Below the pieces are notes generated by a model. It searched no databases. It saw only the letters and a program-made list of their open reading frames with translations, and had not been told where the DNA came from. This document shows positions 7,021-12,446 of a DNA stretch of 14,852 nt, one piece after another (position 1 is the stretch's first letter; every line of letters starts with the position of its first letter). A program made the translations under genes and the position numbers. Origin of the DNA: an uncultured Clostridium sp. (lineage in GTDB: Bacteria; Bacillota_I; Bacilli_A; RF39; UBA660); NCBI GenBank assembly GCA_945788325.1, contig CALZLL010000018.1:1-14852 (forward strand), given 5' to 3'.

Positions 7021-7899
7021 ATGGAAAGATTTAAAAGTGTTAAATTAGCAAGTATGTTAGGGATAATTGGTAACTTATTTTTGTTAATAATTAAAGGAAT
7101 AATTGGATTTATTACTAAGTCACAGGCTATGATAGCAGATGCTTTTAATAGTGCTGGAGATATATTTTCTTCGCTTATGACTTTTATAGGAAATAAAATA
7201 GCTAGTAAACCCTCAGATGATGATCATAACTTGGGTCATGGTAAGGCTGAGTATATATATTCTATGCTTATAAGTATAGTTATGATCTTGATGAGTTTGT
7301 TTGTTTTTAAAGATTCTTTATCTTCAATTATATATAGAAAAACTTACGATTTTTCTATATGGTTAGTGGTGGTTTGTTTAATTACAATATTTGTTAAATT
7401 TTGTTTATTTATATACACGAATTTCTTATCTAAAAAACATAATAACTTATTGATAAAAGCAAATTCTATTGATCATCGTAATGATTGTGTAATAACGTTT
7501 TTAAACTTAATATCATGTGTTTTAGCACTTAAAGGAATATATATATTTGATGGCATAGTTGGTGTTGGTATAGCTATATGGATAGCAATTACATCATTTA
7601 AAATATTTAAAGAAAGCTATGATGTATTAATGGATAAATCAATAAAAGAAGAAGCTAAACAAAAAGTTCTTAACATAATAAAAAAACATGATGAAGTAAA
7701 AAAGGTAATCCATTTTAATTCAACTCCGGTTGGATATAAATATCAAATATCTTTTACAATATACGTAGATGGTGATTTATCAACCTTTGAGAGTCATGAG
7801 ATAGCTAATCGTTTAGAAAAAGAAATAGATAATGAAATAGAAGAAATATATTTAACGGTAATTCACGTAAATCCTATTAAAGTTAAAAAAACTAAATAG
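7021..7899 (+). CDS. Cation diffusion facilitator, probable Mn2+ exporter
   Basis: A 292-residue CDF-family metal/proton antiporter of the cytoplasmic membrane, with about six helices in residues 10-200 and a cytosolic ferredoxin-like domain (about 205-285). The helix 2 site reads NSAGD (Asn43, Asp47) and the helix 5 site DHRND (Asp151, Asp155). The N-x3-D plus D-x3-D arrangement is that of manganese CDF proteins such as Streptococcus MntE; zinc exporters carry His at the first positions. LGHGKAEY (71-78) is the conserved loop after helix 2. It would remove excess Mn2+. ATG 7021 has GGTGAT four bases upstream, complementary to the 16S 3' end. It is a monocistronic unit with its own extended -10 promoter. 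No Mn-responsive riboswitch is visible in the roughly 30-base leader. The end has only a weak A/T stem (7887-7906). Confidence 0.9.
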   Translation: MERFKSVKLASMLGIIGNLFLLIIKGIIGFITKSQAMIADAFNSAGDIFSSLMTFIGNKIASKPSDDDHNLGHGKAEYIYSMLISIVMILMSLFVFKDSLSSIIYRKTYDFSIWLVVVCLITIFVKFCLFIYTNFLSKKHNNLLIKANSIDHRNDCVITFLNLISCVLALKGIYIFDGIVGVGIAIWIAITSFKIFKESYDVLMDKSIKEEAKQKVLNIIKKHDEVKKVIHFNSTPVGYKYQISFTIYVDGDLSTFESHEIANRLEKEIDNEIEEIYLTVIHVNPIKVKKTK

Positions 7900-7922
7900 G
7901 GTTTTTAATTTTTATTATGGTG

Positions 7923-7951
7923 TTGCAAAATGTCTAAAAATTTATTATAAT
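7923..7951 (+). promoter_or_regulatory. Promoter of the DUF1292/orphan operon
   Basis: TTGCAA (7923-7928, four of six) is spaced 17 bases from a perfect TATAAT (7946-7951). The expected start is near 7958, so the leader is only about 20 bases and is mostly the AAGGAGG ribosome site. Confidence 0.75.
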
Positions 7952-7978
7952 TATCTTATAGAATAAGGAGGATACATA

Positions 7979-8239
7979 ATGAATATGAAAGACTTGGAGA
8001 CAATAAAAATAACTAATCCTGAAGGAAAAGAAGTAGAAATAAAAGTGATTACCATTTTAAAAAAGCCAGAAAGTGATAAATCTTTTCTTATATATACTTT
8101 TGATGATAAAGCTGAAAACGTTGATATTTATGCTTCAATCATTAAAGAGCAAGATGGTGGTTATATACTAGATTCTATTACTGACAAAGATGATTGGGAA
8201 ATGATTCAAAAAGCAATCCAAGAACTATCAGAAGGGTAG
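7979..8239 (+). CDS. DUF1292 (YrzB-like) family protein
   Basis: An 86-residue acidic cytosolic protein. The order of features fits DUF1292: an N-terminal strand ITNPEGKEVEIKVI, then SFLIYTFDD, an acidic stretch VDIYASIIKEQDGGYILDSIT, and a closing helix with DDWEMIQKAI. The family is widespread in Bacillota and has no established biochemical function; B. subtilis yrzB sits in a conserved housekeeping cluster. ATG 7979 has a perfect AAGGAGG eight bases upstream, predicting strong translation. Its TAG stop overlaps the ribosome site of the next gene, so the two are coupled in one operon. The partner here is a large orphan rather than the usual yrrK-type neighbour. Confidence 0.8.
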   Translation: MNMKDLETIKITNPEGKEVEIKVITILKKPESDKSFLIYTFDDKAENVDIYASIIKEQDGGYILDSITDKDDWEMIQKAIQELSEG

Positions 8240-8248
8240 GAGATTTAA

Positions 8249-9856
8249 ATGGATAAATGGTTATATGATGAATTAATAAAAGAAAATAATAAAGAAAAAA
8301 ATAAAGGATTACAGCCAAATCAAAGATTAAACAAATTAGCGGACATACTAAGAAGAAGACTTGATAGTAAGGATATTGATAGAACTCAAAAAATAAATGA
8401 TATGGTTATGTTTTATGATTATACTTTAGAAAACTATGGTGAGTTTTATGCAAATCAATATAAGGATAAATCATTTCAAAAAGCGGTTTGTGATTTTTAT
8501 ACAAAAGAAAATATAGATGAAAACTTAAGTGACATTATAAGTGATAAAAAGTTTTTAAAGGCATTTATTAGTCTAAGTGATGATACTTTGATTGATAACT
8601 TAATAATGGTAGCTTATGAAAAATCTAATTATGATGCTTTGGATTCTATAAAAGAAGTTTGCAAGGACATGAATATTTCTCCAAAGGCTTTTGATGATAT
8701 TAAAGAACTTCAAATAAAAGAAGGCATTAATGAAGATATAAATAAAGATATTCAAAATGATGCTGTAAATGGAGAAGCTGCTAATGATCTTTTAAACGTA
8801 ATTGATGATGCTAATAAAGTTGTTGATACTGGTTCTTATGATGTTAGTTTAGATGGTGATAAATTATCTAGTGATCATGAAAAAAGAGTTAATGAGGCAA
8901 TGGAAAAAATAAATCAAATGGCTTTAGAAAGAGGAATTGATGATACTAAAGAATCTGTTATAAATGTTCCTGATAAAGAAGAACCAGAAGTTTCTATTAA
9001 TCAATTGAATGATAATAATAACATATTTAATAGTCCAAATCCTATTAGTAGTGATGATTATGAAAAGCAAAGGGAAGCATTTGATGCGCAAATTTTAAAT
9101 TTAAAATTAAGACAAAAAGAGCTTGATAGAAAAGAAAATGAGCGTGTTAATGGTGTTTTTGAAAACGCTGCTAATGAAATTGGAATGGAAGGTAGTTTAT
9201 TAAGAAATCAAGCTGAAAAAAGTGGAATAAACACTTTAAAAATTGATAAAATAAGTATATCTGAAGAAATGAGTCAGATGGTTGCTAATGGTGTTAGTAT
9301 AACTTTACCAAGAACACGTTTTAATATGTTTATTGAAAATTTATTCATGAAACAAAAGTTAAAATCAATAGAAATGAATGTTGAAGAAATTGATAATCAA
9401 AAAGTACTTAAAACTAGTAGTACTATGAGATTTGATAAAATAGCTAGTTGTGAAAATGCTGTTATAAAATCAATTGAAAAAGCTTGTCAAAGAAAAGCTA
9501 AATGTAAAAAGTTATTTATTGATACTAAAAATAATGTTTTAAAAGCAATTAAAGAGTTAGCAATAAAATCTATAGAGAAAGTAGAAGATGTAAAAGATAA
9601 AATATCAGATATAAATTATGATATACGTAAAAATATTAGTGATAGATTAATGGATGCAGCTGATAGAATATCTCCTGAATATTATAATCCATACGATGTT
9701 ACTGGTAGGGTAGAACTTGGTAATGAGGATGAACCAATATTAAATCCTGAAGATAATATGTTAAAACTTTTGAAGAATAATAGTGTAACGGGAATTTCTG
9801 CAACTCCAATTGCTGAATTACCTGCTTTAAATGATGAAAATCAAATGAAAATGTAG
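8249..9856 (+). CDS. Large hydrophilic protein of unknown function
   Basis: A 535-residue protein that I do not recognise. It has no signal peptide or membrane helix, so it is probably cytosolic. It appears to be almost all helical, with an N-terminal block (1-160), an acidic Asp/Asn-rich low-complexity linker (about 165-268), a charged coiled-coil-like segment near 270-302 (YEKQREAFDA to RKENERVN), a block with basic and Cys residues (about 395-480, including ACQRKAKCKK) and a Pro/Asn-rich tail. There is no obvious nucleotide-binding, catalytic or metal motif. ATG 8249 has AGGAG at 8238-8242, overlapping the stop of the DUF1292 gene, so both proteins are probably made together. Its mRNA would run into the long hairpin at 9867-9926. 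Composition matches the neighbours, so there is no sign of recent transfer. A structural, scaffold or lineage-specific cell-envelope-linked role are all possible. Confidence 0.75.
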   Translation: MDKWLYDELIKENNKEKNKGLQPNQRLNKLADILRRRLDSKDIDRTQKINDMVMFYDYTLENYGEFYANQYKDKSFQKAVCDFYTKENIDENLSDIISDKKFLKAFISLSDDTLIDNLIMVAYEKSNYDALDSIKEVCKDMNISPKAFDDIKELQIKEGINEDINKDIQNDAVNGEAANDLLNVIDDANKVVDTGSYDVSLDGDKLSSDHEKRVNEAMEKINQMALERGIDDTKESVINVPDKEEPEVSINQLNDNNNIFNSPNPISSDDYEKQREAFDAQILNLKLRQKELDRKENERVNGVFENAANEIGMEGSLLRNQAEKSGINTLKIDKISISEEMSQMVANGVSITLPRTRFNMFIENLFMKQKLKSIEMNVEEIDNQKVLKTSSTMRFDKIASCENAVIKSIEKACQRKAKCKKLFIDTKNNVLKAIKELAIKSIEKVEDVKDKISDINYDIRKNISDRLMDAADRISPEYYNPYDVTGRVELGNEDEPILNPEDNMLKLLKNNSVTGISATPIAELPALNDENQMKM

Positions 9857-9866
9857 AAATTTGTAT

Positions 9867-9926
9867 AAAAAAGAATACTTATTTCATAATAATAATGGTG
9901 ATTATTATGAAGAAGTATCTTTTTTT
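9867..9926 (+). terminator. Long terminator-like hairpin overlapping the next gene's start
   Basis: About 25 base pairs with small bulges. The outer stem is a run of six A pairing with T plus G9873-C9919, then ATACTT/AAGTAT (9875-9880 with 9913-9918), then TTCATAATAAT/ATTATTATGAA (9883-9893 with 9901-9911). The seven-base loop AATGGTG (9894-9900) is followed downstream of the stem by seven T (9920-9926). It begins about 10 bases after the orphan's stop, as a terminator would. However, its 3' arm and T-run are the first codons of the next open frame. The loop exposes part of the ribosome site GGTGAT, while the ATG at 9907 is buried in the stem. Confidence 0.72.
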
Positions 9927-10314
9927 ATTTGGTCTTTTTATATTATACTTATTTTTAAATTTTAATAATAAAACAGAAACTGTTTTATCAGAAAATAATA
10001 GATATGATAATGGTGTATCTATGGTTACCATTAAATTTGAAACTGGAATTAATTGTAATGGTTTAGAAAAAATATTTAATACTTATAAAAATGATTATTA
10101 TGTTAACCAGATGGTTATTAAGGATAAAACTATTAATATTTCATGTAATGATTTTAAAAAATGTATTGATGAAGTTTATGAAGGAGAAAATAATACTTTT
10201 TTAATTAATTATATATCAAATGGATTTAGTGTTAAAGAAGTGACGTTTTTAGCTTATACTGATGAAATAATTCCATTTTTAAATACTAATAACTTTAATT
10301 ACACTTTATACTAA
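9907..10314 (+). CDS. Small secreted or membrane-anchored orphan protein
   Basis: A 135-residue protein with an N-terminal hydrophobic segment (MKKYLFLFGLFILYLFLN), either a signal peptide or a membrane anchor. A Cys-containing outer region of about 110 residues follows, rich in Asn and aromatic residues, with three cysteines (INCNG, ISCNDFKKC). I recognise no domain. An ATG at 9895 in the same frame would add four residues (MVII), but 9907 is preferred: GGTGAT (9897-9902), complementary to the 16S 3' end, lies four bases before it. Its start region is the 3' half of a long hairpin, so translation may be structure-controlled. No convincing promoter of its own is visible; it may depend on read-through from the orphan operon. 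It ends at a bidirectional terminator facing the ytqA-ytqB fusion gene. Confidence 0.65.
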   Translation: MKKYLFLFGLFILYLFLNFNNKTETVLSENNRYDNGVSMVTIKFETGINCNGLEKIFNTYKNDYYVNQMVIKDKTINISCNDFKKCIDEVYEGENNTFLINYISNGFSVKEVTFLAYTDEIIPFLNTNNFNYTLY

Positions 10315-10344
10315 AATAAGCAAGTTAGACTTACTTATTTTTTT
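10315..10344. terminator. Shared terminator between convergent genes
   Basis: AATAAGCAAGT (10315-10325) pairs with ACTTACTTATT (10329-10339) with one C/A mismatch and a TAG loop. The plus strand continues with T to 10344. On the minus strand the T-run is only four bases, so it should work better for the small orphan gene than for the fusion gene. The stop codon of the minus-strand gene lies inside the stem. Confidence 0.75.
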
Positions 10345-11777
10345 ATTTCTATTAAAAATGGAGCATTTATATTATCTGTATTTCTATATGTTACATATTT
10401 TATATCATTTTTATTTAAATAATTTAATATGGTTTTTGATTCTTTTTTTCCTTCTTCATGTGGATAGCAAACTACTAATATAATGCCTTTATTATTTAAT
10501 AGTTTTAAACTTTCTTTTATGGCTTTTAACGTGGAATTATGATTAGTTGTAATACTTTTATTTCCTCCTGGTAAATAACCTAGATTAAATAATACTAAGC
10601 TTATTTTATTTTTATAATTTTCCAAATATTTACCAATATACTCGTGTGAATCATTTATTAATTTTACGTTAGATATATTTTCTTTATCAAGTATGTCTTT
10701 AGTGCTTTTAATAGCTTCTTTTTGAATATCAAAAGAAAATACTTCTTTTGATAGTTTAGCAAGCATTAAAGTATCATTACCATTTCCGCAAGTCGCATCA
10801 ACCGTTATATCTCCTGGTTTTATAAACTTTTTACATATTAAATTAACCCTGTTTAAAATACTTCTATTAAATCCTTGATAAGTGCCTCTTTTAGCTAATT
10901 CTTTATCAATATCATTTAATACTGATACTTTTTTTAAGGTCCATAATGGTGCGATTAAGTCATCTTTAGCGCCATCTCCAGTTAGTCTGTGAATTATTAT
11001 TTTTTCATTAAGTTCTTCTATTTGATCACATGTGATATTTACATATTCATCTTTTGATAATAAATGAAAATTAGCTTCTTTATAATAATGTTCTAACCTA
11101 GTATTTTTTAAAACATGAAGCATATGAATCTTTATTCCTTGAATATCTAGTTTATTTAAATGTTTTATTGTTTCCATCATCATTTCCTTTGTTTCACCAG
11201 GTAAACCATTAATAATGTGTACAACTACGTTTATGTTATTATTTCTTAGCTTTTTAACGCATTCATCAAAGCACTTTAAATCATGGCCTCTATTTATTAA
11301 CTTTAACGTTTTATCATGCATGCTTTGAAGACCTAGTTCAATGGTTAAAAAGGTTCTTTTATTTAAATCTTTTAAGTATTCTAAGCATTCATCAGTTATT
11401 GAATCTGGTCTTGTTCCAATGTTTATTCCAACCACATTTTTAAAGGTAAGTACTTCTTCAAACTTCTTTTTTAATACATTTACTGGTGCATAAGTATTTG
11501 TATTAGCTTGAAAGTAAGCGATATATTTAGTATCGGGCCATTTATTATTTAATTTATTTTTAACGTTATTAAACTGCGTTAATAAATCATCTTCTTTATT
11601 ACCAGCAAAATCTCCTGAACCTTTTAAAGAACAAAATATACAACCACTTCCATTTTTAAAATTAGGGCAAGAAAAACCACCGTTTAAACTGACTTTAAAA
11701 ACCCTTGTATTAAATCGTTTTGTTAAATCATAATTAAGGGTGTGATATCTTTTATTATCTAGAGTATATTTAAACAT
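10335..11777 (-). CDS. ytqA-ytqB: Radical SAM enzyme fused to SAM methyltransferase (YtqA-YtqB; MnmL-MnmM)
   Basis: A 480-residue fusion. Residues 1 to about 300 are a YtqA (TIGR01212-type) radical SAM domain: Cys37, Cys46 and Cys49 in CPNFKNGSGCIFC for the [4Fe-4S] cluster, with NIGTRPD, TIELGLQS and INGLPGETKEMM following. Residues from about 303 are a YtqB class I methyltransferase: VDATCGNGND (326-335, SAM-binding loop) and FNLGYLPGG (397-405). In B. subtilis these are separate adjacent genes; YtqB (MnmM) methylates nm5U34 to mnm5U34 of tRNA, and YtqA (MnmL) is implicated in making its substrate from cmnm5U. One chain would thus do both steps, a functional analogue of bifunctional MnmC. 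The frame opens 16 codons earlier, but ATG 11777 is chosen because GGTGATC lies three bases upstream. Transcription from the overlapping divergent promoter gives a leader of only about 10 bases. Confidence 0.9.
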   Translation of the reverse strand: MFKYTLDNKRYHTLNYDLTKRFNTRVFKVSLNGGFSCPNFKNGSGCIFCSLKGSGDFAGNKEDDLLTQFNNVKNKLNNKWPDTKYIAYFQANTNTYAPVNVLKKKFEEVLTFKNVVGINIGTRPDSITDECLEYLKDLNKRTFLTIELGLQSMHDKTLKLINRGHDLKCFDECVKKLRNNNINVVVHIINGLPGETKEMMMETIKHLNKLDIQGIKIHMLHVLKNTRLEHYYKEANFHLLSKDEYVNITCDQIEELNEKIIIHRLTGDGAKDDLIAPLWTLKKVSVLNDIDKELAKRGTYQGFNRSILNRVNLICKKFIKPGDITVDATCGNGNDTLMLAKLSKEVFSFDIQKEAIKSTKDILDKENISNVKLINDSHEYIGKYLENYKNKISLVLFNLGYLPGGNKSITTNHNSTLKAIKESLKLLNNKGIILVVCYPHEEGKKESKTILNYLNKNDIKYVTYRNTDNINAPFLIEIKK

Positions 11778-11793
11778 ATAGATCACCAAGAAA

Positions 11794-11822
11794 ATTATAA
11801 CATTAATGCTTGAAATTGAAAA
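11794..11822 (-). promoter_or_regulatory. Minus-strand promoter of the ytqA-ytqB fusion gene
   Basis: Read on the minus strand, TTTTCA (11822-11817, four of six) is 17 bases from TATAAT (11799-11794), which is preceded by TG one base away, making an extended -10. Transcription should start near 11787, almost at the GGTGATC ribosome site. It overlaps the plus-strand leuS promoter. Confidence 0.7.
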
Positions 11823-11838
11823 CAAAATATAATATACT
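11810..11838 (+). promoter_or_regulatory. Promoter of the leuS T-box operon
   Basis: TTGAAA (11810-11815, five of six) is 17 bases from TATACT (11833-11838, five of six). The expected start near 11845 lies just before the T-box leader. An alternative -10, TATAAT at 11828-11833, has no matching -35 at normal spacing. Confidence 0.75.
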
Positions 11839-11844
11839 ATTAAG

Positions 11845-12076
11845 TGTTAAAACGTTGATGAAGAGTATTAGATTAATTAATCTTTTTTAAGAGAGTTTAT
11901 GGTAGGTGAAAATAAACAAAGGATGTTAATCGAACTAGCTTCGGAGTTATTATGTGAAATAATAGTAATATAGTACGGTTAACCTCGTTATTGGTAATAC
12001 AAGCGTATACTTTTAGTATAAATTAAGGTGGTACCGTGGACATATGTTCATCCTTTAGTTAGGATGGACTTTTTTA
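11845..12076 (+). promoter_or_regulatory. Leucine T-box riboswitch leader
   Basis: A full T-box. The base of stem I is GAAG/CTTC (11860-11863 with 11939-11942). The specifier loop has AGTATTA on the 5' side and GAACTAG (11932-11938) on the 3' side, so the specifier codon is CTA (11935-11937), leucine, followed by the usual purine. GATTAA/TTAATC (11871-11876 with 11926-11931) and the apical GTTTAT/ATAAAC hairpin complete stem I. The T-box sequence AAGGTGGTACCG (12025-12036) presents TGG for the tRNA acceptor end. Uncharged tRNA-Leu would stabilise the antiterminator (AAGG with CCTT 12052-12055) and allow transcription of the membrane protein gene and leuS. Otherwise the terminator at 12046-12075 forms. 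Confidence 0.96.
12046..12075 (+). terminator. T-box-controlled terminator
   Basis: GTTCATCCT (12046-12054), loop TTAGTT, AGGATGGAC (12061-12069) and six T (12070-12075). Its left arm is shared with the antiterminator, so the two structures exclude each other. Confidence 0.93.
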
Positions 12077-12089
12077 ATAGGAGGATATT

Positions 12090-12446
12090 ATGGTAGAAGT
12101 AGCTAAAATAGCATTGGAATTTATTGTTGTATTTTTAATGGTGTATTTTGGGTATTATTTATTTTCGTATAAAAAAATAAAGAAATTTAATAGAAATAAG
12201 ATGCCAGCGAACATTAAATATTTAGTTTTTAAATATAAATTGGACGTAGTAGGTTTAGGTTATAAAAGAGTATTTAAAACCCTGATGCTCTGTGATGCTT
12301 TTATAATATCAACTTTATTTACTGCATCTAGATTTATTACTAACATATACATAAGATTACTTGTTGCTTTTATATTGATATTTCCTTTGTTTGCAGGAGT
12401 GTATCATATTGTTGCAACTTATTATAAAAAGGAGAGTGAAAGATAA
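12090..12446 (+). CDS. Small three-helix membrane protein in the leuS operon
   Basis: A 118-residue integral membrane protein with hydrophobic helices at about 5-26, 64-84 and 86-110. Between the first two lies a basic cytosolic-looking loop (KKIKKFNRNKMPANIKYLVFKYKLDVVGLGYKR), and the tail KKESER is charged. I do not recognise the family by name. There is no transport, protease or metal motif. ATG 12090 has AGGAGG five bases upstream, right after the T-box terminator T-run, so it is the first gene under leucine T-box control. Its TAA stop overlaps the leuS ATG (TAATG), meaning the two are translationally coupled. The placement suggests either a role tied to leucine supply or simply a conserved lineage-specific passenger; the sequence alone does not decide. 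Confidence 0.82.
   Translation: MVEVAKIALEFIVVFLMVYFGYYLFSYKKIKKFNRNKMPANIKYLVFKYKLDVVGLGYKRVFKTLMLCDAFIISTLFTASRFITNIYIRLLVAFILIFPLFAGVYHIVATYYKKESER

Noticed and set aside
7887..7906. Terminator after the CDF gene (AAAAAC/GTTTTT)
   Set aside because: The stem is short and almost all A/T with an eight-base loop; too weak to call.
9861..9892. Promoter for the small orphan (TTGTAT with TAATAA)
   Set aside because: Spacing is about 20 bases and the -10 match is poor; the sequence is better explained as the hairpin arm.
9895..9906. ATG at 9895 as start of the small orphan
   Set aside because: It has no ribosome site of its own and overlaps the GGTGAT that is well spaced for ATG 9907.
11778..11825. 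16-residue N-terminal extension of the YtqA-YtqB fusion
   Set aside because: The sequence is hydrophobic and unlike YtqA starts, it covers the promoter -10, and ATG 11777 has a strong GGTGATC site.
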